Shown piece by piece: positions 1-5,451 of a stretch of 5,827 nt of DNA. Made by a program: the position numbers and the translations under genes. The stretch comes from Candidatus Bathyarchaeota archaeon (GTDB lineage: Archaea > Thermoproteota > Bathyarchaeia > 40CM-2-53-6 > FEN-987). Position 1 is the stretch's first letter. The number at the start of each line of letters is the position of its first letter. The stretch covers positions 1 through 5,827 of the forward strand of contig JAHFFU010000076.1 of assembly GCA_023247835.1 (NCBI GenBank). Reading direction: 5' to 3'. The notes beneath the pieces are model-generated. The model was given only the letters and a program-made list of their open reading frames with translations. It was not told where the DNA came from and made no database searches.

Positions 1-303
1 GGTAGTGTTTACGTATATTCTGGCGATCTGAGTCCCAATCCCGAGGTTATCGAGCTGGATCATATAGGTACATACTGAGGTGCATCCGGAAACTATAATG
101 CCCGGGTAAACTGCTGCCAGGTTCTCTGAGTACCTGTTAACGTCCCTTTGCGCCATCTGAACTACTATGCTCTGGTAGGAGTCGTACTGTTGGCTGACAA
201 CAATCATTGCAGTTAGCGCCGTAAGGAACAGAGCGAGCACTATAATTCCGCCTATCATTGTGCTCACGGCCTTTCGACTGAACCTGAAATTACGTTTACT
301 CAT
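1..303 (-). CDS. Prepilin-like protein, second of a tandem pair (partial, C-terminus beyond window)
   Basis: Probable pilin or minor pilin subunit, exported and processed by an archaeal prepilin peptidase and built into a type IV pilus-like filament. The reading frame stays open from ATG at 303-301 to base 1 (101 residues seen). The N-terminus has a class III signal: basic residues (K3, R4, R7), then R10-K11-A12 just before V13-S-T-M-I-G18 and a hydrophobic helix to about residue 36, so cleavage is expected between A12 and V13. The mature part has two close cysteines (C74, C78) and a segment LDNLGIGTQIARIYVNT (about 84-100) that resembles VRNVGVEQINVVAIYANGT in the upstream pilin, so the two are probably paralogous. 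N99-T-T is a possible N-glycosylation site. It starts 13 bases after the previous stop; a GGTG 8 bases before the ATG is a plausible ribosome site. The pilin call is firm from the N-terminus; major versus minor role is unknown. Confidence 0.82.
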   Translation of the reverse strand, partial: MSKRNFRFSRKAVSTMIGGIIVLALFLTALTAMIVVSQQYDSYQSIVVQMAQRDVNRYSENLAAVYPGIIVSGCTSVCTYMIQLDNLGIGTQIARIYVNTT

Positions 304-316
304 TTTCAACACACCA

Positions 317-793
317 TCACGGCCCTCTAACTGTGTATGTCACTTGGTTTCCTCTTCCACTTGCAACTACTATGTTGAAGATGTTCCCTGTGCTCCAACC
401 CGGTGTGTATACTATGTTGAAATCACAAACAGATCCAATCGCGAGTGGTTGGGCGTTGAGGAGTGTGCATCCTCTGTTTCCAGTCGGTGTATAGGCGGTA
501 CCATTAGCGTAGATTGCAACGACGTTGATTTGCTCTACGCCTACGTTGCGAACAAAAACGTCAATAAAATTCTGCGACTTAGTGAAATTGACAACTTCAA
601 TTACAAACCTTTCCTCCATTGCCTGTTGTCTTTGAACGAAGAAGATTCCCGATCCGCCGCTGAAAGCCCCAAACGATGACCCTGCCCAAGCGATTAGTAT
701 CGCTGCCAGAGAGAGCGTGATAAGGATCATGAGCATGTTTCCTATGACCGTGCTCACCGCAAGGCAACGTCTCAACCTACGCCTTCTCATCAT
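317..793 (-). CDS. Archaeal type IV pilin / archaellin-like protein with class III signal peptide
   Basis: Likely filament subunit of the pilus encoded by this operon. The 158-residue protein starts with a very basic stretch (R3-R6, R8, R9), then C10-L11-A12 followed by V13-S-T-V-I-G18 and a hydrophobic helix to about residue 37, the assembly helix of archaeal pilins. Cleavage is expected between A12 and V13. The usual K/R at position -2 is Leu here, which is unusual. The mature domain (about 50-158) looks beta-rich, with C109 and C123 able to form a disulfide and sequons at N69-F-T and N97-G-T. Length suits an archaeal pilin. The frame begins with two adjacent ATGs (793 and 790); GGAGG lies 5 and 8 bases before them, so the second may be used. 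It follows the platform genes after a 39-base gap and precedes a second pilin. Major or minor pilin status cannot be told from sequence. Confidence 0.87.
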   Translation of the reverse strand: MMRRRRLRRCLAVSTVIGNMLMILITLSLAAILIAWAGSSFGAFSGGSGIFFVQRQQAMEERFVIEVVNFTKSQNFIDVFVRNVGVEQINVVAIYANGTAYTPTGNRGCTLLNAQPLAIGSVCDFNIVYTPGWSTGNIFNIVVASGRGNQVTYTVRGP

Positions 794-798
794 TCATT

Positions 799-803
799 CC
801 TCC
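799..803 (-). promoter_or_regulatory. Shine-Dalgarno GGAGG of the first pilin gene
   Basis: The minus strand reads GGAGG, then AATGA, then ATG ATG. Spacing is 5 bases to the first in-frame ATG and 8 to the second; an out-of-frame ATG (797-795) also lies between. The 8-base spacing favours the second ATG at 790. This is a near-perfect match to the 16S 3' end, fitting a highly expressed filament subunit. Confidence 0.7.
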
Positions 804-805
804 AC

Positions 806-828
806 ATGAGTGTGAACCAGTTACTCAT
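806..828 (-). repeat. Inverted repeat / possible mRNA hairpin ahead of the pilin genes
   Basis: On the minus strand ATGAGT (828-823) and ACTCAT (811-806) are perfect 6-base inverted arms around an 11-base loop. They lie between the stop of the second platform gene (833) and the pilin ribosome site (803-799). No T-tract follows, so it is not a convincing terminator. It could be an mRNA processing or stability element separating pilin from machinery expression, or chance. Confidence 0.3.
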
Positions 829-832
829 CAGA

Positions 833-1714
833 TCACGCCGTCCATACGAAAATTGCAAATATCATGAAAGCAATAACCATTAGAATTAGGGCGTGTTTAA
901 GTCCCGCACCAAGCCTTGCCTCGCTCATCTTCCCTGCTACAAGTCCGCCGATGATGGCTTGGATAATCACAGCATGAAACAGGACTTTCTTCAGCAAGCC
1001 GATGTTCACATTTGCAATTCCCCCGAATATAGTTGACGACCCTCCTGCGGTGTTCAACACGGAGTTCTGCAGCTGAAGGATTTGCGTGAAGAACGAGCGA
1101 ACCAACATAACGTCCGTGAACAGGAAGACCCCGAATGCGATGTAAACGACAGCTGCGTACGGGCGCATCTGCGTGTATCTTTCACGGTCTATGCTCTGCA
1201 GTTCACCGATATGCTTGTTCAGTTGCTCCATGATTTCTTGCGTGTCCCCGCCTGAACGTGCAACTTCCGCTATCAAGTCGGCGACTCGCTTTGCTAGTTT
1301 TGTGCGGGCGTGTACGGCGAAGCTTTGTAAGGCTTCTTCCAGGCTGCCCCCCCAAGAGATCTGTGCCACCATTTGTCTCAGTTCAGGGGTAAGTGGACCG
1401 TAATCTCTGTCCGCCGAGACCTCAACGGCCCTTACGAGGGTTAGTCCTGTTTTACCGGATTCAGCGATTTCGCGCAACAGACGCGGGATGTTCTTGTCGA
1501 TGCCTCGCTGCCAACTCAGATCAAGGTATTCAACGGCCGCCGTTGGAAAAATGGCTACCATTAATGCGAGAATCAGGAGCTGGTCCCAATCAAACGGTAA
1601 TCCTTGGAAGTGAAAGACGAAATAGGCCAACAGACTGAGGATTGCCATGACAACTCCTAATGTCGCTGAAACGATGCCGACTAATTTCTTCTCTTTCGGA
1701 TCAATCTTGGGCAA
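833..1714 (-). CDS. Type II secretion system F (TadC/GspF-like) membrane platform protein, second copy
   Basis: Integral membrane platform subunit (T2SF family) expected to sit at the pilus base, contacting the ATPase and the growing filament. Of 293 residues, hydrophobic segments are seen at about 11-35, 45-62, 187-208, 245-263 and 272-291. Between the second and third lies a cytoplasmic helical domain (about 64-183) with the T2SF pattern: NIPRLLREIAESGKTG (75-90), then GGSLEEAL (122-129) and VARSGGD (151-157). The start is TTG, 3 bases after the upstream stop, with a strong GGAGG 8 bases before it. It is about half the length of one-piece archaeal platform proteins (ArlJ, UpsF), which carry two such domains, and pairs with the preceding gene to complete the platform. 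Family call is firm; the specific pilus type is inferred from the operon. Confidence 0.93.
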   Translation of the reverse strand: MPKIDPKEKKLVGIVSATLGVVMAILSLLAYFVFHFQGLPFDWDQLLILALMVAIFPTAAVEYLDLSWQRGIDKNIPRLLREIAESGKTGLTLVRAVEVSADRDYGPLTPELRQMVAQISWGGSLEEALQSFAVHARTKLAKRVADLIAEVARSGGDTQEIMEQLNKHIGELQSIDRERYTQMRPYAAVVYIAFGVFLFTDVMLVRSFFTQILQLQNSVLNTAGGSSTIFGGIANVNIGLLKKVLFHAVIIQAIIGGLVAGKMSEARLGAGLKHALILMVIAFMIFAIFVWTA

Positions 1715-1717
1715 ATT

Positions 1718-2680
1718 TCAATCCTCCTGGAGCATCGAATCCAGCATTACTATGACCGCCATTCCGCAGATTGGAATGATTCCATATGTTACGAAACTCA
1801 TCATCACTGTCACCGACATGCCTCCAAGGCCGCTTCCGATAAGGGCCATGACTGAGAACATTACGATGATTAGCAATGGGAAAACGATCATGAGGGTGAC
1901 GTACGTTTCCGCGAACACAGCTAGGGATTCGATTAGTTGTTTTGCGGCGATTCTTCTCAGGTCCATTATGGTGTGTGTTGCGTCGAGGAGGTAGCTCTTC
2001 ATGTTTCCGCCCGACCTTATTGTAGCAACGAGGCCTTCGAGGACGTCTGAAAAGACTCGTGACGGTGAACGATCCCGTTCCAATTCCAATGCGGTCATGA
2101 TATCCTGCCCTAGGACCTCGACATCGCGTACTACTTCGTTTGCGTCGGATGCGACCTCAGGCGTTGTCTTCGAGTCTTCTAGAAGCTTGAACATTCGAGT
2201 TGGAGGAATCCCTGCGGTAGCCAGAATCGACATGTGACTGGCCACGTAAGGCAATTCGAGCTCCATCCGTTTCCTTCGACTTGAGGCCAGAAGGCTGGGC
2301 AGGAAGTATAGGATCGCGAAGACCACAGCGCCCAGACCAACAGCCGCGCCGAAGGCGTATAAGATTGCAAGCCATGCCGCCCCACCTGCGACTATGACGA
2401 GAGTTGCCACCACCCCGAATGAAACAATCGTGGACACGCCCGAAAGGAGCATGAGCATACTCACATACGCCTGTAGGCTGATCTTGATTGCAGCCCTCTG
2501 CATCGTAATCCCCGTTTCGGCGAAGTATGGGAGAGCCTTCTGAATCTTGAGCCCCAAATACCGATAAGCCAAGAGCCAAGGTGCCTTAAGCGGCGAGGGT
2601 GTTTTCTCGGCCGCTTCAACCTTCGACCGTTTAACGGCCTTAACGGCTTGCCTAGAGATTTTCAGTTTCGGGGCCTTCAA
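1718..2680 (-). CDS. Type II secretion system F (TadB/TadC-like) membrane platform protein, first copy
   Basis: Membrane platform subunit of the pilus machine, T2SF family, 320 residues. A basic cytoplasmic N-terminus (K2, K5, K7, R10, K14, K17, R18, K20) and an amphipathic region lead to hydrophobic segments at about 71-98 and 101-131. A cytoplasmic T2SF domain follows at about 135-250, beginning ELELPYVASHMSILATAGIPP (140-160) and containing IRSGGN (221-226). Two further membrane segments lie at about 256-283 and 289-314. This two-plus-two arrangement around one T2SF domain is standard for single-domain members such as TadB/TadC. It starts at TTG, 2 bases after the ATPase stop, with AGGTGA 6 bases upstream. 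It directly precedes a second, divergent T2SF gene, so the platform is probably a heteromer. Which copy matches TadB or TadC cannot be assigned by eye. Confidence 0.93.
   Translation of the reverse strand: MKAPKLKISRQAVKAVKRSKVEAAEKTPSPLKAPWLLAYRYLGLKIQKALPYFAETGITMQRAAIKISLQAYVSMLMLLSGVSTIVSFGVVATLVIVAGGAAWLAILYAFGAAVGLGAVVFAILYFLPSLLASSRRKRMELELPYVASHMSILATAGIPPTRMFKLLEDSKTTPEVASDANEVVRDVEVLGQDIMTALELERDRSPSRVFSDVLEGLVATIRSGGNMKSYLLDATHTIMDLRRIAAKQLIESLAVFAETYVTLMIVFPLLIIVMFSVMALIGSGLGGMSVTVMMSFVTYGIIPICGMAVIVMLDSMLQED
1723..1727 (-). promoter_or_regulatory. Shine-Dalgarno GGAGG deciding the TTG start of the second platform gene
   Basis: The minus strand reads AGGAGG, 8 bases, then TTG CCC AAG. 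The site lies inside the last codons of the preceding platform gene, whose TGA is at 1720-1718. No ATG is suitably placed, so this site supports the TTG at 1714 and suggests translational coupling. Confidence 0.75.
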
Positions 2681-2682
2681 AC

Positions 2683-4323
2683 TTATTCACCTAATAGACC
2701 TAATCTCGCCCTCTCATACACTTTGTCAGGGTCAGAATAATAGTCCCTTATCAAAGCGCCGACGTCTTGGTATCTACGCACATTTCTCTTGGCCAGGTAC
2801 TCTAGCACAGTCTTTCTATGACGGATTTCTTCCTGAACACGGTCGAGTTGTTGCCCTGAACGTTCGGCTAGCCTCTCAATGGTGTGGCTTCTTCCCGAAT
2901 ATGAAAAGGTGTCCGTTCTAGGATCCCAGCGAAAAACATCGTTTAGGTCAAGTTCACCCGAGCTAGCGTCAATGCCCAACACTTCTGCCATGTGTGTGAG
3001 TCTGCGGACCGGCCGGCCTTCGATTCGCAAGCGTTGTGTGATTCCGATCAGATTCAGGGTGGGCAGAAGAGTCCTGGGAATGTTGAGTGGAGCAGACTCG
3101 AGCCTCCGAATTGACGCCAGCACAGAGTCGCCATGTATGCTTGAGAGGCCGCCGTGGCCTGTGGCCATGGCTTGGAAGAGGGTGAATGCTTCTTCGCCCC
3201 TAACCTCACCCACTATGATGTAGTCAGGCCTTTGGCGCATTGTTGCCTTTAGGAGGTCGAACAGCGATATCTCTGCGGTACTTCCAACTGGACCGAAGCC
3301 AACTCTCGCAATTGAGGAAATCCAGTTCTTATGCGGAATGTTAAGTTCAGGCGTGTCCTCGATCGTTATGATCTTGTCGTCTGGTAAGATGAACATGGAT
3401 ATGCAGTTCAGCAGCGTGGTCTTGCCTGACGCTGTCCCTCCCGTAATTAGGGTGCACGCCTTCTTCTCCATCACGTACCAGAAGAACGCCCCAATTTCAG
3501 GCGTCAAAGTGTTGAATGAGATGAGGTCGGTAATTGTCATTGGGTCTGCGCGAAATCGCCTAATCGAGAAAGTGCTACCGTGCCTAGTAACTTCCTTTGA
3601 ATATGTGAGTTGGACGCGGCTACCGTCAGAGAGCCCGCCGTCGACCATCGGCGACGCAATCGAAATGTGTTTACCACTCAAGTAAGCGAGTTTCACAACG
3701 AAACTGTCAAGCTCTTTCGGGTCGTCGAATTTCACGTTGGTTGGAATTGATTCGTATCGCCTATGCCAAACATAGATGGGTACCTTGGGGCCGTCGCAGC
3801 CGATGTCTTCGATCATGTGGTCCCTCATGAGTGCCTCGATTTTTCCGTGTTGGATGAAATCCCTAGTTACATAGTACATGAGCTTGTCGAGAACTTCGGC
3901 CTCTACGCTGATCTTGTAATCCTTGACGATCGACTCCACTTTGAGCCTGAGTAATTTCTGGGCTTCCTCCTTCGTCGGAATCTTCCGTACGTCGACGTCC
4001 AGTTCTTCGACCAAGATTTCTCGTAGCTTCTTGTAAAGCGCCTTGTCTTCGTCGAGGAGTGTTGGTTCAATCACGTAGTACAGCATTCCGCCTGTGTTAG
4101 GGTCGTGGGTGATGGCTGCGTAGGCGTAGGGTTCGATGAGTGGGGTGACTTCCTTGAAGCTTGATGGAACCTCAGCGGCTCCAACCTTAGGTTTCTCCAC
4201 TTGCACAGTAGTCGCGGCGGGTGCGGCTGAAGCTTTCGCGGCATTGGACTTATTCCTGGAGAGCAAACCGCGGACGTTCGTAGCGGAAGACAACTTGTGC
4301 TTAACATCAGCCATCTTGGCCAC
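2683..4323 (-). CDS. Type II/IV secretion system ATPase (GspE/TadA/ArlI family), pilus assembly motor
   Basis: Cytoplasmic hexameric ATPase that drives pilin polymerisation through the platform proteins encoded just downstream. The 546 residues hold an Ala/Lys-rich leader (1-55), an N-terminal domain (about 56-260, including IYVWHRRYESIPTNV at 183-197) and a RecA-like ATPase domain. Motifs are complete: Walker A GGTASGKT (295-302, K301), Asp box with E322, D323 and E326, Walker B DYIIVGEVRG (367-376, E373), and His box TGHGGLSSIHGD (388-399, H390 and H397). A helical C-terminal region (about 470-546) is as in archaeal ArlI/GspE2 proteins. Start choice is open: GTG at 4323 lies 4 bases after the upstream stop, while ATG at 4314 (three codons in) has GAGGG 10 bases ahead. 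It could serve a pilus or an archaellum-like filament, but no arlC-H-type genes are present, so a pilus is favoured. Confidence 0.97.
   Translation of the reverse strand: MAKMADVKHKLSSATNVRGLLSRNKSNAAKASAAPAATTVQVEKPKVGAAEVPSSFKEVTPLIEPYAYAAITHDPNTGGMLYYVIEPTLLDEDKALYKKLREILVEELDVDVRKIPTKEEAQKLLRLKVESIVKDYKISVEAEVLDKLMYYVTRDFIQHGKIEALMRDHMIEDIGCDGPKVPIYVWHRRYESIPTNVKFDDPKELDSFVVKLAYLSGKHISIASPMVDGGLSDGSRVQLTYSKEVTRHGSTFSIRRFRADPMTITDLISFNTLTPEIGAFFWYVMEKKACTLITGGTASGKTTLLNCISMFILPDDKIITIEDTPELNIPHKNWISSIARVGFGPVGSTAEISLFDLLKATMRQRPDYIIVGEVRGEEAFTLFQAMATGHGGLSSIHGDSVLASIRRLESAPLNIPRTLLPTLNLIGITQRLRIEGRPVRRLTHMAEVLGIDASSGELDLNDVFRWDPRTDTFSYSGRSHTIERLAERSGQQLDRVQEEIRHRKTVLEYLAKRNVRRYQDVGALIRDYYSDPDKVYERARLGLLGE
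2687..2692 (-). promoter_or_regulatory. Shine-Dalgarno AGGTGA for the TTG start of the first platform gene
   Basis: On the minus strand AGGTGA is followed by 6 bases and TTG AAG GCC. It overlaps the last ATPase codons (stop TAA 2685-2683). It supports the TTG at 2680; no ATG lies near the beginning of the conserved frame. Confidence 0.6.
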
Positions 4324-4327
4324 ACCC

Positions 4328-4558
4328 TCACTTCCGCTTAGTGCCTCGCGTCCTTCCTCGGTCTAGCCAGAAAATCCAGCCTTTGGTAGTTTTCTGGCCT
4401 GCGATGCTGCCTAACAGGACCATCTCGAGCAGGATGGATTTTGTGGATTCCCAGTTCTTCAATCCCGACTGTAGCCTTACGTTCTCAACGTCCATAGGCA
4501 TCTTTGCATCCGCTAAGACCTCGACGACTTTTTGGTGGTGCGAATTGCGCTGTCCCAT
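4328..4558 (-). CDS. Small winged-helix-like protein heading the pilus operon
   Basis: A 76-residue basic protein I assign tentatively as a winged helix-turn-helix DNA-binding protein. Predicted helices are about 6-18 (SHHQKVVEVLADA), 21-30 and 35-49 (WESTKSILLEMVLLG), followed by a hairpin-like IAGQKTTKGWIFWL (52-65) that would be the wing, and a basic tail rich in Arg and Lys (67-76). It has no membrane segment. Start chosen is ATG at 4558 with GAGG 4 bases upstream; the frame is open further upstream to 4807, but that part lacks a ribosome site and does not fit the domain. It ends 4 bases before the ATPase, so it is almost surely co-transcribed. A role as local regulator of the pilus operon is inferred from position. 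It could instead be a small protein-binding wHTH domain acting on the ATPase. No named family is recognised with certainty. Confidence 0.72.
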   Translation of the reverse strand: MGQRNSHHQKVVEVLADAKMPMDVENVRLQSGLKNWESTKSILLEMVLLGSIAGQKTTKGWIFWLDRGRTRGTKRK

Positions 4559-4575
4559 GTTCCCTCGTCCTATGG

Positions 4576-4604
4576 ACTCTCGTATGGTCGATGCATTCGA
4601 GAGT
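4576..4604. repeat. Perfect 7-base inverted repeat, possible operator
   Basis: ACTCTCG at 4576-4582 and CGAGAGT at 4598-4604 are exact inverted copies with a 15-base spacer, so their centres are 22 bases apart, about two helical turns. The repeat spans the expected transcription start of the pilus operon and touches the TATA-like element at 4602-4609. This placement suits a repressor site. A 7-base match at this distance can also arise by chance in 300 bases. Confidence 0.35.
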
Positions 4605-4609
4605 ATATG
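4602..4609 (-). promoter_or_regulatory. Candidate TATA box of the pilus operon
   Basis: The minus strand reads CATATACT in an AT-rich context. An archaeal start about 25 bases downstream would fall near 4580, giving a leader of about 22 bases that contains the GAGG ribosome site of the first gene. Spacing is sensible but the match to the TTTAWA-type consensus is only fair. Confidence 0.3.
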
Positions 4610-4863
4610 TGATTTAACATTTGAGTTTAACATGGTGTAACCTATGCCCCGCTCAGACGGTGACAGAACATAGTCCCCAGATATGACCCATGTTGTACAG
4701 AAAATTAGCCTCGGGCTGAGTTCATCTAACCCAAACGGGTAGATAAAATTGATTAAAATGAGGAAGACCCAGGCGCCCTTTATTGCACGTAGCCGCCTAG
4801 AACTCAAATACGTTCAGAATACTATGGACTTTGTTCTATCAAGAGGTCGGCCGGGCTGGAAGC

Positions 4864-5322
4864 ATGACAGCGACTATTAGGCAGAAGCTCTCGGCGCGAA
4901 GCCTTGTGTCCTTGATACTGGCGATAACAGCTGCTTTAGGACTCGTTTCCGCGGTGCTAAATGGAACCCCAACTGTTCCCTTCCATAGCCCCACAGCAAC
5001 CCATACCGGATACTTCTCAGTTAGCTACACGGGCGTTTACCATTATGCGATCGCACAACCACTCTGCAGCCAGAACTTCCCCCCATGCTGGGCACCTGGT
5101 GAGGTCGTATGGTATCTAACAACCGAGAACGCCACCATTCGGCTAATTTTCTACTGTGGACTAGATTACTGTTCTAGCGCCCAGCAACTCCCCTTCCATG
5201 ACGAAGCCAAGATCTATGTCAAGGGCACCCTACTCCAACCATCCGAATGGCCCACAAGCGAATATCAACCCACACTCCAATTCATCGGGGACCTCTACGT
5301 TTTCAAGTATGCAGCAGCTTAA
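4864..5322 (+). CDS. Exported, membrane-anchored protein of unknown function with two C-x4-C pairs
   Basis: I do not recognise this gene with certainty. The chosen start is ATG 4864, giving 152 residues: a short basic N-terminus (R6, K8, R12), one hydrophobic segment (about 13-32) acting as signal anchor or signal peptide, then an extracytoplasmic domain rich in aromatic residues. This domain has C68-x4-C73 and C98-x4-C103, which could form disulfides or bind metal, and a sequon at N89-A-T. The C-terminal stretch KIYVKGTLLQPSEWP (116-130) followed by FIGDLYVF (140-147) looks like beta strands, perhaps an OB-like fold, but this is only a suggestion. The frame is open back to a TTG at 4831; the ATG is preferred because the signal follows directly, though its ribosome site is weak. 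It is divergent from the pilus operon, so a link to the pilus is not shown. Confidence 0.75.
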   Translation: MTATIRQKLSARSLVSLILAITAALGLVSAVLNGTPTVPFHSPTATHTGYFSVSYTGVYHYAIAQPLCSQNFPPCWAPGEVVWYLTTENATIRLIFYCGLDYCSSAQQLPFHDEAKIYVKGTLLQPSEWPTSEYQPTLQFIGDLYVFKYAAA

Positions 5323-5451
5323 ACAGCAAAGTGATAGGTCACGCGAGCTTAACCTACTCAGTCGCCAGCTCTTGCCGTTTGGCTTCTTGGCCGAGATGCT
5401 AACAGGGTGAGGTTGGCAGAGAAATCAAATAACGCTCAGTCTAAGAAACCT
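5323..5451. other. Intergenic spacer, no clear element
   Basis: This 129-base spacer lies between two same-strand genes. No hairpin followed by a T-tract is present, so read-through into the glycosyltransferase gene is possible. The upstream part of the glycosyltransferase frame (from 5353) lies here, with alternative starts GTG 5407 and TTG 5413. Confidence 0.4.

Larger units (their letters stand above)
4559..4863. promoter_or_regulatory. Divergent intergenic region between pilus operon and exported-protein gene
   Basis: A 305-base stretch without a convincing gene separates divergent start codons, so it should hold promoters for both sides. Toward the pilus operon there are TATA-like elements (CATATACT at 4609-4602 and TTAAAT at 4617-4612, minus strand) and an inverted repeat. 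Toward the plus-strand gene the AT-rich stretches at 4742-4758 and 4804-4809 are candidates, but neither is convincing. No RNA gene or terminator is seen. Promoter presence follows from the layout; exact elements are guesses. Confidence 0.5.

Noticed and set aside
260..679. Open frame of 139 codons on the plus strand.
   Set aside because: It lies antisense to both pilin genes, which have clear signal peptides and ribosome sites; its own product has no recognisable features.
1647..1994. Plus-strand open frame of 115 codons across the junction of the two platform genes.
   Set aside because: It is antisense to membrane-segment codons of well supported genes and shows no domain.
2157..2579. Open frame of 140 codons on the minus strand.
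   Set aside because: It overlaps the first platform gene in another frame; the platform frame has membrane segments and the T2SF domain, while this one looks like an out-of-frame shadow.
2683..4323. Archaellum motor (arlI) as a specific gene name.
   Set aside because: The expected archaellum partners and one-piece ArlJ are absent; the split platform and pilin pair favour a pilus, so no symbol was given.
4729..4740. Short palindrome ACCC-AAAC-GGGT as possible terminator.
   Set aside because: Only 4 base pairs, no T-tract, and it lies in a region where both flanking genes begin, so no terminator is needed.
4559..4807. Upstream extension of the winged-helix gene frame to a TTG at 4807, giving a hydrophobic N-terminal stretch like a signal anchor.
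   Set aside because: The TTG has no ribosome site, the extension would put a membrane segment on a small DNA-binding-like domain, and ATG 4558 has its own GAGG and a promoter-like region upstream. The hydrophobic stretch is probably chance.
5198..5410. Small plus-strand frame overlapping the end of the exported-protein gene.
   Set aside because: It is mostly an out-of-frame reading of that gene with no ribosome site and a polar, low-information product.
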